Positions 35,686 to 48,538 of a stretch of 64,000 bases of DNA are shown here, one piece after another. The notes beneath the pieces were generated by a model, which made no database searches, was not told the DNA's origin, and saw only the letters and a program-made list of their open reading frames with translations. The stretch spans positions 1 to 64,000 of the forward strand of contig JOBE01000042.1 in NCBI GenBank assembly GCA_000717735.1, given 5' to 3'. This DNA comes from Streptomyces griseoluteus (GTDB lineage: Bacteria > Actinomycetota > Actinomycetes > Streptomycetales > Streptomycetaceae). Every line of letters begins with the position of its first letter. Within the stretch, counting starts at the first letter, position 1. The position numbers and the translations under genes were made by a program.

Positions 35686-36675
35686 TCAGTCGAAGGCGAG
35701 CACCTCGGAGACGGGACGGCGCGGTGTGGCCCGACCCTGGGGGCCGTAGCCCAGGCGGATCACCATGTGAACGAAGCTGACCCCCGAGCCGGGATCGCTT
35801 GCTTCGGAACGGAGTTCGGGCCATTCCAGCGGTTGGGACATCAGGGAGGTGGCAAGGCCGTCGAGGGTGGCCTGCAGGAGGACCCGCTGCAGGGCCTGGC
35901 CGGCCTTCAACCATTCCTCCCGGGTGTCCTCGACTGTGCCGAGCAGTGCGATCTGAGGATTCTTCTCGAAGCGTGCCGAGGTGCGGGCGGGAACCTGTCG
36001 GGGGGCGCCGAAGTCCCTGACGGGGGAGGTCACGTCGTACTGCCTCGGGCCGAAGGCGTACGAGGGGATGCCCTCGGTGCCGGGGCCTTCCCCACCCGCA
36101 CCGGTGCGTGTCCAGGCGGCGATCTCCGCGCGTACGGCCTCGTCCGCCGCCTCGAACAGCTCAGAGGCGTGGACGAGACCCATGACGGTGTCGGTGTGCC
36201 ACGCTCCCGGTACGACGAGTCGGCAGCCCTCGACGAGGGCCGCGGCACGGAGTCCGTCGATCACTTCGGAGGGGATCCGTTCTTCGGTGAAGGGGAAGCG
36301 GCTGGTGTGCCGACGCGACAGGGCGGCATGGAGTATGCCCAGTTCGCTGTCGGCGTCGTCGGGACCGTCGAACCGTACGTCGGCGAGGTGCCAGGGATCG
36401 TTCGGGGAGGGCAGCAGCCGGACCACGGGATGCAGGGCCCGGTGCGCGGCGGCGACCCGCAGACCGAACAGGGCGGCGCCGCAGCCGAGGTGGAGGGACC
36501 GGTGGTCGGGGTCACCGCGCGGCATGCCGCGCAGCGGGTCGCCGTGCAGTTCGACGACCCCGGTGCCCGTCGTGCAGACGAACTTCCAGGGCTGTGCGTT
36601 GTGCATCGAGGGAGCCGTGACGGCGTCTTCGATCAGCGACGTCACGAGTGGTCGGGTCAGCGCGGTGGTAGACAC
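35686..36675 (-). CDS. Acg-family nitroreductase-like protein
   Basis: A 329-residue member of the Acg family (Rv2032, Rv3127 and Rv3131 in M. tuberculosis are relatives). It starts LVTSLIEDAVTAPSMHNAQP with the nitroreductase-like SxHN(A/S)QPW motif and has SRRHTSRFPF in the middle and QALQRVLLQATLDGLATSLM near the end. Acg proteins sequester FMN under a lid and may not catalyse turnover. The start is a GTG at 36675 with AGGA seven bases upstream. The upstream CBS gene is 22 bp away on the same strand, so they may be co-transcribed. Confidence 0.9.
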   Translation of the reverse strand: MSTTALTRPLVTSLIEDAVTAPSMHNAQPWKFVCTTGTGVVELHGDPLRGMPRGDPDHRSLHLGCGAALFGLRVAAAHRALHPVVRLLPSPNDPWHLADVRFDGPDDADSELGILHAALSRRHTSRFPFTEERIPSEVIDGLRAAALVEGCRLVVPGAWHTDTVMGLVHASELFEAADEAVRAEIAAWTRTGAGGEGPGTEGIPSYAFGPRQYDVTSPVRDFGAPRQVPARTSARFEKNPQIALLGTVEDTREEWLKAGQALQRVLLQATLDGLATSLMSQPLEWPELRSEASDPGSGVSFVHMVIRLGYGPQGRATPRRPVSEVLAFD

Positions 36676-36697
36676 GGTTCGTCCTGTCTGAGGTGGG

Positions 36698-37321
36698 TCA
36701 CCAAGAGATGTCGTGCGGAGTCCGGGTGGCGGATGTGAGATGTGTGTCGTCTTCGTGGAAGGACAGCCGGTCCACGACGGCGACGACGCCGTCCACGCGC
36801 TCGGCGAGTCCGACGAGCATCAGGGCCTGACTCCGCCACCGGACGCGGCCCCCCAGCGTCACCACGCCGTCGAGGGCGTGCACGTCCACCGCATCCCCGG
36901 GCAGGCCCATGGCATCCGCGAGGACGTCCTCACGGATGCGGCGCCGTATCTCCGAGTCCGGGCGCAGGTAGACACAGAGCAGATCGCGGCGGGTCACGAT
37001 GCCTACCAGTCGTTCCTCCTCGTCGACCACGGGAAGACGCTCGACTCCGCGGCGCACCATCAGCCGTGCCGCGTCCGCCACCGTCTCCTCGGCGTGAACC
37101 GTGACCGCCGGCGTGGTCATCAGGTCCCGCGCAGTCAGCTCGTGGCGGGCCAGGAGGTCGCTCTCGGAGACGACTCCGACGACATGGTCGTCCTCGTCCA
37201 GGACGGGGACCCCGCTGATGTCGTGCTCGGCGAACATCTTCGCCACCTCCTTGAACGGGGTCGCGGGGACGGCGGAGACCACGTCGTCGGTCATCAGACC
37301 GCCGACCTTCATGTGCTTCAT
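36698..37321 (-). CDS. CBS-domain pair plus BON domain protein
   Basis: A 207-residue protein with CBS1 (MTDDVVSAVPATPFKEVAKM...VVGVVSESDLL), CBS2 (MTTPAVTVHAEETVADAARL...LVGIVTRRDLL) and BON (VDVHALDGVVTLGGRVRWRS). Start ATG 37321. It probably leads an operon with the nitroreductase gene and has the tandem Dos-like box at 37399-37434 upstream. Confidence 0.85.
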   Translation of the reverse strand: MKHMKVGGLMTDDVVSAVPATPFKEVAKMFAEHDISGVPVLDEDDHVVGVVSESDLLARHELTARDLMTTPAVTVHAEETVADAARLMVRRGVERLPVVDEEERLVGIVTRRDLLCVYLRPDSEIRRRIREDVLADAMGLPGDAVDVHALDGVVTLGGRVRWRSQALMLVGLAERVDGVVAVVDRLSFHEDDTHLTSATRTPHDISW

Positions 37322-37398
37322 CGCCGCGCCTCCTGTTCGAGGGTTCGGACGGTGCTGTCCCGCATCACCACCCTCCGACAAGCGCTCGGGGTCGGCGA

Positions 37399-37434
37399 GG
37401 GCCGAATGGTCCACCCTCAGGACCGAACGGGCTC
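37399..37434. promoter_or_regulatory. Tandem DosR/OsdR-like box before the CBS-acg unit
   Basis: GGGCCGAATGGTCC at 37399-37412 has one mismatch; a weaker copy GGACCGAACGGGCT is at 37420-37433, centres 21 bp apart. It lies 77 bp from the CBS start at 37321. Confidence 0.5.
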
Positions 37435-37470
37435 GTCACCGCCGCGTCCGCGCCCTGCCCGACCGGGGGC

Positions 37471-37485
37471 GGGACCTTTGGTCCC
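37471..37485. promoter_or_regulatory. Perfect odd-length DosR-like palindrome before a USP gene
   Basis: GGGACCTTTGGTCCC is an interrupted palindrome with perfect six-base arms (GGGACC/GGTCCC). It is the closest in look to the mycobacterial Dos box (GGGACTTNNGTCCC) in this window. It lies 84 bp upstream of the USP start at 37570. Confidence 0.6.
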
Positions 37486-37569
37486 GTTCATTGCCCCCAG
37501 CGGCCCTGCGGTCATCGGGACCAGCTGCCAGGGTGGAAGGAGGTCCCTCGGACCCTGCGAGGAGGAGCC

Positions 37570-38786
37570 ATGAGCGCAGCCACAACCGGTCCTGGTCTGG
37601 GCAGGGTCGTCGTCGGCGTCGACGGATCACCGTCCGCACGCACGGCGGTGATGTGGGCGGCAGCGGAGGCGGCCCTGCGGGGCAGTACTCTCTGCCTCGT
37701 TCATGCGGCGGACACGGACGCACCGGTCCCGTTTCTGTCCGAGGCGGAGGTCGTCGGGAGCCGGCAAGCGGGGCGGGAGCTGCTCGACCGGACCGCCGAG
37801 GCGATCACGGAGCGCCATCCCGAGCTGGCGGTCGTCACGGAACTCACGGATGGCCCAGCGCCCGGCAGCCTGCGACGAGCCGCCGCCCTGACCGGCACGA
37901 TCGTCGTCGGACACCGGGGCCTCGGCGGGTTCTCCTCGCTGTTGCTCGGATCGGTCGGTCTTGAGGTCGCGGCCGGCGCCACCACGCCCATGGCCTGGGC
38001 TGCGGACGAGGCTCACCTGCGAGGAGCGGGACTGCGCCTGGTGGTCGCGCTACCACCGCAGCACGACACCCAGCACGTCGACGACACTCCTCGTCACCTG
38101 GCGCAGCAGCAGGCCGGCACGGAAGCTCTGGGTACCGCGCTCGCCTGGGCGCACGCCCGGCACCCGGGCGTCCAGTCCACCTCCGCCCTTCTCGACGGGT
38201 TCCCGGCAGGAGTCCTGGCCGGCCTGTCACACGAGGCCGACATGATCGTGCTGGGCTCCCGGCATCTGAGTCGTACCGAGGAGTTCCTTAGCTCCGGTTC
38301 CCTCGTCGTTCCGGTCACCGCGAAGGCGCACTGCCCGGTGGCCGTCGTGGGCGACGCGGAACACGTCACGCAGGAGACGCCCTACCTCGTTGCCGGTGTC
38401 GACGGCAGCGAGTCCTCACGAGCAGCCCTGGCCTGGGCTTTCGAGGAAGCGGACCTCCGGCGCTGCGCACTGCGTGCCGTCGCCGTCTGGCAGCCACCTG
38501 TCTTCTCCCTGCACGGTGCTGACACGCTGTTCCACGCCGAGCGCCGCCTGCTCTCGGAATCCACCGCGGGCTGGGCGGAGAAGTATCCCGACGTCCGGCT
38601 CACCCACGAGGTTCCCATCGGCTCCCCCGTAGAGATCCTCGCGGACGCAGCCGAGCACGCCCTTGCCGTCGTCGTCGGCCGTCGAGGCCGGGGCGGATAC
38701 ACCGATGCGCGTCGGATCCGTCGTCCACGGGCTGCTGCACCGGGCCCACTGCCCGGTGATCACCGTCCCTGCCGGGTGAGCGAGCC

Positions 38787-38790
<4 letters not shown>
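37570..38790 (+). CDS. Chimeric universal stress protein with three USP parts and a frameshifted tail
   Basis: A 406-residue ORF. Part 1 ([20 protein letters not shown] to [20 protein letters not shown]) is a full USP domain. Part 2 begins mid-domain ([20 protein letters not shown] to [20 protein letters not shown]) and lacks its first strand. Part 3 ([20 protein letters not shown] to [12 protein letters not shown]) is complete to the ATP loop. After GRGGYT the frame is wrong: the expected [20 protein letters not shown] is encoded in the next frame, stopping at 38779, while the ORF runs on to 38790 and overlaps the ATPase start. The order matches a deletion between two adjacent USP genes like 20735-22647. 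Probably stable only in part. Confidence 0.8.
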
Positions 38791-43194
<4,404 letters not shown>

Positions 43195-43198
43195 GGCG

Positions 43199-43885
43199 CT
43201 ACCCCTGCTCGGCGTCGTGTTCGTGGACCTGTGCGGCGATCACGGCCGCCTGCACACGCCGTTCCACGCCCAGCTTGCCCAGCAGTCGTGAGATGTGGTT
43301 CTTGACCGTTTTCTCGGACAGGTAGAGCTGCTTCGCGATCTGCCGGTTGGTGAGGCCCTCGCCGATCAGGTCGAGCACGGACCGCTCCCGCTCGGACAGC
43401 GCCGAGAGCCGCTCGTCCTCCGGTGGCTTCGCCGTCTCCGGGTCCCGCAGCGAGTGCATCAGCCGGGCGGTGGTGGCCGGGTCCAGCATCGACTGCCCGG
43501 TGGCCACGGTCCGCACCGCCGACACGAGGTCGGACCCCTTGATCTGCTTGAGCACGTACCCGGAGGCGCCGGCCATGATCGCGTCGAGGAGCGCGTCCTC
43601 GTCGTCGAACGACGTCAGCATCAGGCAGGCCAGCTCGGGCATCCGGGAGCGCAGCTCCCGGCACACGGAGATGCCGTCGCCGTCGGGCAGCCGTACGTCA
43701 AGCACCGCTACGTCCGGCCGGAGCGCGGGCCCCCTGGCCAGCGCCTGCTCGGCCGTCGACGCCTCGCCGACCACCTCCATGTCGGGCTCGTCGTCGATCA
43801 GGTCATGAAGGCCCCGGCGGACGACCTCATGATCATCGACGAGGAACACCCGCGTGGGTACGGCAGCTGTCGGCAGATCGTTCAT
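43199..43885 (-). CDS. osdR: NarL/LuxR-type response regulator, DevR/OsdR-like
   Basis: A 228-residue regulator. The receiver domain has the acidic pair [14 protein letters not shown], phosphoacceptor Asp63 in [13 protein letters not shown], the switch threonine in [10 protein letters not shown] and the lysine in [10 protein letters not shown]. The LuxR helix-turn-helix (~162-220) is [20 protein letters not shown] followed by [14 protein letters not shown]. This matches DosR/DevR in size and HTH sequence. It is the probable partner of the convergent kinase and the probable ligand of the GGGNCNNNNGNCCC boxes. Start ATG 43885 after AGGGG. No box was seen at its own promoter. Confidence 0.9.
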   Translation of the reverse strand: MNDLPTAAVPTRVFLVDDHEVVRRGLHDLIDDEPDMEVVGEASTAEQALARGPALRPDVAVLDVRLPDGDGISVCRELRSRMPELACLMLTSFDDEDALLDAIMAGASGYVLKQIKGSDLVSAVRTVATGQSMLDPATTARLMHSLRDPETAKPPEDERLSALSERERSVLDLIGEGLTNRQIAKQLYLSEKTVKNHISRLLGKLGVERRVQAAVIAAQVHEHDAEQG

Positions 43886-43951
43886 GGCGACCCCTGTGAT
43901 CGGTCGGGTGGGTACCCGCCCCCTCACAAGGATTGTCCGTCATGGAGCGTC

Positions 43952-44506
43952 TCAAGGGGCACCGAGATCCATCCGGACGTCGACGACGCCCTCCGCGGCC
44001 CGCACGGCGCGGGCGACCAGCGGCACCAGCGACCTGTCGGAGAGCGACCCCCGGATCGTGGCCACACCGTCCGCGACCATGACATCGAGCCCAGCGGGGG
44101 AGGCCGGCTCGCCGAGCACGGAGTGGCGGATGTCCTCCTCGATCCCGGCGTCCGTACGGAGGAACACCTTCAGCAGATCGCTCCGGCTGACCACACCCTC
44201 CAACATGCCGACGCCGTTGACCACGGGCAGGCGCTTGACCCTCCGCGTCGCCATGACCCGCGCCGCTTCGGCGAGCGTCGCGTCGGGATGGACGGTCACG
44301 GCCGGGCTGGACACGAGTTCCCCGGCCCGTACGGCTCCGGCCTTGGACGCCGCGGCGAACTCGTCCGGGAGGGGCTCGTCGGTGCGGAACTCCTCCTTCG
44401 GCAGCAGATCCGCCTCGGAGACGACCCCGATCACCCGGCCCTCACCCTCCAGGACGGGCAAGGCGCTCACCTTCCAGTGGTCCACGGTGTAGCGCCAGGC
44501 GGTCAT
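43952..44506 (-). CDS. CBS-BON protein missing the start of its first CBS motif
   Basis: The 184-residue ORF starts MTAWRYTVDHWKVSALPVLE, joining an ATG almost directly to the middle of CBS1. Paralogues have ~30 more residues before this point (MT..VV.V.PG..FKEI). CBS2 (VSSPAVTVHPDATLAEAARV...LEGVVSRSDLL) and BON (LDVMVADGVATIRGSLSDRS) are complete. A GGGAGAACGAA precedes the ATG at 44506, so it could still be translated, but the nucleotide site formed by the pair should be impaired. The truncation lies at the right end of the island, next to the integrase remnant. Confidence 0.75.
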   Translation of the reverse strand: MTAWRYTVDHWKVSALPVLEGEGRVIGVVSEADLLPKEEFRTDEPLPDEFAAASKAGAVRAGELVSSPAVTVHPDATLAEAARVMATRRVKRLPVVNGVGMLEGVVSRSDLLKVFLRTDAGIEEDIRHSVLGEPASPAGLDVMVADGVATIRGSLSDRSLVPLVARAVRAAEGVVDVRMDLGAP

Positions 44507-44821
44507 TTCGTTCTCCCAGAGGAGTGAAGATCTACAGGCGGCTCCCGTGCGGGGCGTAGAGATCCAGCAGCCGCACACGGGCGGAGCAGAGACGGTGGGC
44601 GCGCCTCTGTCCCCGAAATCGTCCGGGGGAGGCCGAAGACGTATCCACCTTCCTCGAACGGCCGGGTCTCTTCAGGGGAGCCGCCGGGCCGGCGCACTTC
44701 AACAGCCGGTGACGTCTGTCGGTGGAGAGAGCTGCCGTGAGCGGTGGGTCAGCAGGAGTGCTCATCGGGCCTCCGCATCAGCGTCCACTCCCAGTCTGGC
44801 CGCCTTCTGTGGGGGCGAGGA

Positions 44822-44856
44822 GGGCCGGACGGCCCCCTTGGGGGCCTGTTCGGCCC
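44822..44856. promoter_or_regulatory. Orphan tandem DosR/OsdR-like box in a gene-free gap
   Basis: GGGCCGGACGGCCC at 44822-44835 is a full consensus match, with GGGCCTGTTCGGCCC at 44842-44856, centres about 20 bp apart. The inner parts form the perfect inverted repeat GGCCCCC-TT-GGGGGCC. It lies ~315 bp from the truncated CBS start, with no intact gene close by. The rest of 44507-44903 holds no recognisable gene. Confidence 0.5.
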
Positions 44857-44903
44857 GTGCGAGGCGTGCCCGAACCGTCTCGCCCCGGGCGGCGCGGGCG
44901 GCG

Positions 44904-45737
44904 CGGGCGAGCGCGGCGGCACGGCGCAAGAGGGCTGCCTTCAATGAAGTGATCAACACGGCAGTGGAGAAAGGGCACTTCGCGGAGAATCCCCTCAACG
45001 GCCTCCGGTGGAACGCTCCGGCGGTCAACGAGGAGGTTGACCCGGCTGCCGTTCCCAATCCGGCACAGGTTGCGCGGCTCCTCGCGGCAGTTGCGCAGCA
45101 GCGCGGGCGGGGCCCTCATCTGGAGGCGTTCTTCGGTTGCCTGTACTACGCGGCGATGCGGCCGGCGGAGGTCATTCACCTCCGGCTTGAGCAGTGCCAT
45201 CTGCCCGAGACCGGGTGGGGCTTGCTCAACCTGTCGGGCGGTGTCGTCACCGCCGGCAAGGAGTGGACAGATGACGGCACGGTACATGAGGTGCACTCGC
45301 TCAAGCGTCGCGCAGCTACCGCGACTCGGCCTGTGCCCATCCCGCCGCAGTTCGTACATCTCCTCCGCGCACACATCGAACGCTTCGGTGTGGCGCCGGA
45401 CGGTCGGCTGTTCCGGAACCAGGCCGGCAACTACGTGGACCCATCGGCCTATGGCACGACGTGGGCGCGGGCGCGGAAGTACGTGCTCACGCGCATGGAG
45501 CTCAGCTCCGGGCTGGCCAAGCGGCCCTACGATCTCAGGCACGCCGGCATCTCGTTCTGGTTGTACTCCGGTGTGGACCCTGCCGAATGCGCTCGCCGCG
45601 CGGGTCAGAGCATCGAGGTCCTCTTCCGCCACTACGCCAAGTTCCTGGACGGCGTCCGGGAGCAGGCCAACCGCCTCATCGAGCAGTCCATGGAGGAGTG
45701 GGACCGCGTGAGCCGAGGTGAGACCCCTGCGGGGTGA
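44904..45737 (+). pseudogene. Tyrosine-type integrase, N-terminally truncated
   Basis: About 277 residues match the core and catalytic domains of an actinobacterial phage-type integrase. AAFNEVINTAVEKGHFAENP is the end of the core-binding domain. The catalytic Arg is in CLYYAAMRPAEVIHLRLEQC, the His-x-x-Arg box in RPYDLRHAGISFW, and the nucleophile Tyr in VLFRHYAKFLDG. The arm-type N-terminal domain is absent; the frame is open upstream to 44547 but without similarity. It marks an old integration at the edge of the dormancy island. Catalytic residues are intact, so a shortened active form cannot be excluded. Confidence 0.8.
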
Positions 45738-45740
45738 GCG

Positions 45741-45784
45741 AGAGGCGCCTGACGGGCAAAAGCCCAGGTCAGGCGCCTCTTTTT
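45741..45784 (+). terminator. Rho-independent terminator after the integrase
   Basis: Arms AGAGGCGCCTGAC (45741-45753) and GTCAGGCGCCTCT (45768-45780) form a perfect 13-bp stem with a 14-base loop, followed by TTTT. It lies four bases after the integrase stop and could also end a minus-strand gene (its stop at 45789). Confidence 0.9.
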
Positions 45785-45787
45785 GTG

Positions 45788-45870
45788 CCTAGAAGAAGCC
45801 GAACTTCTTCGGGGAGTAGCTGACCAGCAGGTTCTTCGTCTGCTGGTGGTACAGGGAGAGCAGGCGGTCT
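45788..45870. repeat. Short diverged repeat, copy 1 (3' end of an unidentified minus-strand frame)
   Basis: From 45788 the sequence shares with 60033-60110 the blocks TAGAAGAA, TCGGGG(A/G)(A/T)TAGCT, GTTCTTCGTCTG and CTGGTG(A/G)TACAG, in the same orientation. On the minus strand copy 1 encodes LYHQQTKNLLVSYSPKKFGF then a stop at 45789. It directly abuts the integrase terminator. It may be an attachment-site remnant in the 3' end of a target gene. The following bases to 46023 show no gene. Confidence 0.45.
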
Positions 45871-46023
45871 GACCAGCCAAAACGGCTGATGTAAGGGCGG
45901 CCGATCGGCATTGTGGTCCGGGAATGGTCCGGATCAGGGTCCCTGGGGCAGCCACGGTGATCTCCCACCGCCCCTGCGACCGACAGCCCGCGAGCCGCGC
46001 CGCATCGGTCGGAGAGCGCGTCG

Positions 46024-46206
46024 GTGATGCAGGCACCTGAGTTGTGGTGGAACTTCGCGGGCCGCACGGACGAGGAGATCCGCAAGGCCCGCGAGGAGTG
46101 GATGACCAGCGACCGCTTCGGCGAGGTGAAGGGCTACGACGGCGACCGACTGGACGCCCCGGAGGTCCCGCCGACCCAGCTGAAGGCCCGGGGGAAGGTG
46201 CGCTGA
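46024..46206 (+). pseudogene. Pirin-like C-terminal fragment, copy 1
   Basis: The frame has LWWNFAGRTDEEIRKAREEW then DRFGEVKGYDGDRLDAPEVP, the C-terminal signature of pirin (cupin) proteins, where the usual W-N-F and F-G-E-V motifs occur. The ~230-residue N-terminal cupin part is missing. A second copy of the same fragment is at 56830-57012. Confidence 0.65.
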
Positions 46207-46296
46207 GCTGGGGTGCTCTCCTCAGGGTCGATGCCCCAAGGAGGCTTGCCCGGCCACGCCTCCGGCTATCGGCGTGCCACCGGGAGGGATGGCTCT

Positions 46297-47151
46297 TCAC
46301 TCCGGACGGCTGAAGCGGCGGGCGGCCCACAGCAGGGTCAGGCCTCCGACGGCGAGGAGCAGCCCGGCCTCCAGGAGCAGCGGGGGCTGCCGACCCGCCC
46401 ATTGGATGCCGCCGACGGCAGCCTGGTCCGGGACCCGCAGGGCGATGCAGCGCCGCAGCAGGTCCACCCCGTACGCGAGCGGATTGACGGTCGCCAGGCC
46501 ACGCGCCCAGCCCGGCATGGACTCCAGCGGGAAGAAGGCGCCGGAGAGGAACAGCAGGGGCATCATCAGCAGACTGAGAAGTGTGTGGAACAGCTCGGGG
46601 CTGCGCAGCGTCACCGACAGCGCCAGGGTCATGCTGGTGAGGGTGAACGAGGCCAGGAGCATGCCGCCGAGGAGCAGCAGCAGGAGCACCGGGTCGTACG
46701 GCAAGCCGACCGCGCCGGCCAGGCCGAGCAGGACGGCGCCCTGCACTGCGGCGACGAGGGTGCCGCCGGCGCAGCTGCCCAGGAGCAGGGTGGATCGGCT
46801 GACGGGGGCCATCAGGACCTCGCGCAGGTAGCCGCTCTGCCGGTCGGTGATCAGCCGGATGCCCACCATGATGGCCGGGGTCTGCACCGTCATCATGAGC
46901 ATGCCGGGGAAGAGGTACGTCTGGTAGCCGGTGCCCAGTGAGGCGGCGGGGATGAGGGTGGCGAGCCCCCCGCCGAGGGCGAAGAGGTAGACCGCCGGTT
47001 GCAGCAGGACCAGCGCGGTGTGGGAGCGCTGGCAGGCCAGGCGCAGCAGATCGCGGTGGACCAGGGCGTGGATCGCCCGCAGTTCGTGTCGCAGCCGGGG
47101 TGCCCGCCCGCGTTCGGCGGCCTGGGGCGCCTGGAGGGTGAGGGCGGTCAT
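46297..47151 (-). CDS. ABC-2 type permease of the lanthipeptide cluster
   Basis: A 284-residue ABC-2 membrane protein with six predicted helices (for example SHTALVLLQPAVYLFALGGG, YLFPGMLMMTVQTPAIMVGI and LLSLLMMPLLFLSGAFFPLE). It starts at an ATG at 47151 that overlaps the ATPase stop. It matches the position of the H gene of venezuelin-type clusters (L-A-T-H order) and probably exports the modified peptide. Weak sequence identity between exporters means the substrate assignment rests on gene order. Confidence 0.85.
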   Translation of the reverse strand: MTALTLQAPQAAERGRAPRLRHELRAIHALVHRDLLRLACQRSHTALVLLQPAVYLFALGGGLATLIPAASLGTGYQTYLFPGMLMMTVQTPAIMVGIRLITDRQSGYLREVLMAPVSRSTLLLGSCAGGTLVAAVQGAVLLGLAGAVGLPYDPVLLLLLLGGMLLASFTLTSMTLALSVTLRSPELFHTLLSLLMMPLLFLSGAFFPLESMPGWARGLATVNPLAYGVDLLRRCIALRVPDQAAVGGIQWAGRQPPLLLEAGLLLAVGGLTLLWAARRFSRPE

Positions 47152-48218
47152 CGGCCGCCTCCGGTCGTGGCGGGGGTGGTCGTGATGCTGCGGCCGGTGT
47201 GGTGGAAGAAGACGTCGTCGAGCGTCGGTGGGGTGGCGGAGGCGGCGTGCACGGCGATGCCGTGTGCCTCCAGCGCGGCGCACAGGCGCGGGATCCACGC
47301 GCTGCCGTCGGGCACCCGCAGCCACGTGCCGTCGGCGTCCACGGTGACGGGGCGGTCCGGCGGCGCCGCCTGGGCGACGACCTCCCCCGCCCGTCCGTCG
47401 TCGCTGGTGCGCAGCGCCACCCGGTCGTCGCCAACCTCCGCTTTGAGCCCGTGCGGCGTGCCCTGCGCGACCAGCCGGCCCCCGTCGATGATGGCGATCC
47501 GGTCGCAGTTCTCGGCCTCCTCCAGGTAGTGGGTGGTGACGAAGAGGGTGCTGCCGAGCCGGTCGCGCAGGGCCCGCAGGTGCTCCCAGATCTCGGCGCG
47601 CGCGTGCGGGTCGAGCCCGGTCGTCGGCTCGTCCAGGAACAGCACGCTCGGGGAGTGCAGCAACTGGCGGGCGATCTCCAGGCGTCGCCGCATGCCGCCC
47701 GACAGGGCGCGCACGGGGAACCGTCGACGGTCGGTCAGTCCGGCGGGTTCGAGCACCTCGGCGGTCCGCCTGCGCACGTCGCGCCGGGGCAGCCCGTACA
47801 GGCGGGCGTGGATGCGTAGGTTCTGCTCGACGGTCAGGTCCGGGTCGAGGGCGCTGTGCTGGAACAGGATGCCGACCTGGCGCCGCACGTCGTGCGGCTG
47901 GGTGACCACGTCGAAGCCGGCCACGGTGGCGTGACCGGAGGTGGGGCGGGCTAGGGCGCACAGGAGGGCGATGGTGGTGGACTTGCCTGCGCCGTTGGGG
48001 CCGAGGAAGGCGAAGGTCTCGCCCCTGCGCACGTCGAGGTCGAGGCCGCGGACCGCCTTGACGGTGGTGCCGTCCGGGCCCGGGTAGCTCTTCACCAGAC
48101 CGCGCGTGCTGATCGCGTATCCGGGGTCGTGAGGGGGTTCCCCCGCTCGCGGGGCGGTGACCTCGGCGGTCGGGAGGGCGGCTGCAGCGAGTGCGTCGTC
48201 ACCTGCGGATGGCTGCAT
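47148..48218 (-). CDS. ABC transporter ATP-binding protein of the lanthipeptide cluster
   Basis: A 356-residue DrrA-type ATPase: Walker A LGPNGAGKSTTIALL, Q-loop GILFQHSALDPDLTVEQN, signature ALSGGMRRRLEIARQLL, Walker B VLFLDEPTTGLDPHAR, and a C-terminal domain (LDDVFFHHTG) typical of this type. The ATG at 48218 (MQPSAGDDALA) is chosen; the open frame extends to 48308 without conservation. It pairs with the permease at 46297-47151, overlapping its start by four bases. Confidence 0.9.
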   Translation of the reverse strand: MQPSAGDDALAAAALPTAEVTAPRAGEPPHDPGYAISTRGLVKSYPGPDGTTVKAVRGLDLDVRRGETFAFLGPNGAGKSTTIALLCALARPTSGHATVAGFDVVTQPHDVRRQVGILFQHSALDPDLTVEQNLRIHARLYGLPRRDVRRRTAEVLEPAGLTDRRRFPVRALSGGMRRRLEIARQLLHSPSVLFLDEPTTGLDPHARAEIWEHLRALRDRLGSTLFVTTHYLEEAENCDRIAIIDGGRLVAQGTPHGLKAEVGDDRVALRTSDDGRAGEVVAQAAPPDRPVTVDADGTWLRVPDGSAWIPRLCAALEAHGIAVHAASATPPTLDDVFFHHTGRSITTTPATTGGGR

Positions 48219-48333
48219 GGGGTCTTGTCCTCGTCCTCTTCCTCGTGCTCTTCCGCGTCGTCCGCACGGAGCCGGAGCCCGCTCCGGCCGGCGGCTGCCT
48301 CGGGGCAACCACCGGCCGGGGCGTGCTTCGGTG

Positions 48334-48489
48334 TTAGGCGCAGCTGATACCGATACAGATGGTGTTGAGGAGCGTCAGCAGGCCGACGCACGCGCACGTT
48401 CCGTTGAACGAGTCGCCGTTGACGCCGACCGGGTCGGTCTCCGGAAGGGCGTGCAGGTGGGCCAGCAGCTCGAGGTCCTGGGTCTCCAT
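48334..48489 (-). CDS. lanA: Class IV lanthipeptide precursor (venezuelin-type)
   Basis: A 51-residue peptide. The leader (METQDLELLAHLHALPETDP) has the ELLxHLHALPETDPVG pattern of venezuelin-type precursors. The core ends TCACVGLLTLLNTICIGISC plus a final Ala. It holds Cys32, 34, 45 and 50 and Ser/Thr at 27, 31, 39, 43 and 49, so up to four lanthionine or methyllanthionine rings could form. GGAGAATGTC lies before the ATG at 48489. It sits between LanL and the ABC exporter on the same strand. No protease gene was found nearby, so leader removal probably uses a housekeeping protease. Confidence 0.93.
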   Translation of the reverse strand: METQDLELLAHLHALPETDPVGVNGDSFNGTCACVGLLTLLNTICIGISCA

Positions 48490-48538
48490 GACATTCTCCT
48501 TCTCTTGTGTGACACGTGACGGCAGAGACTCCTGCCGC

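Noticed and set aside
44831..44846. Perfect inverted repeat GGCCCCC-TT-GGGGGCC considered as a terminator
   Set aside because: No U tract and no gene ending before it on either strand; it overlaps the tandem box pattern seen at other promoters.
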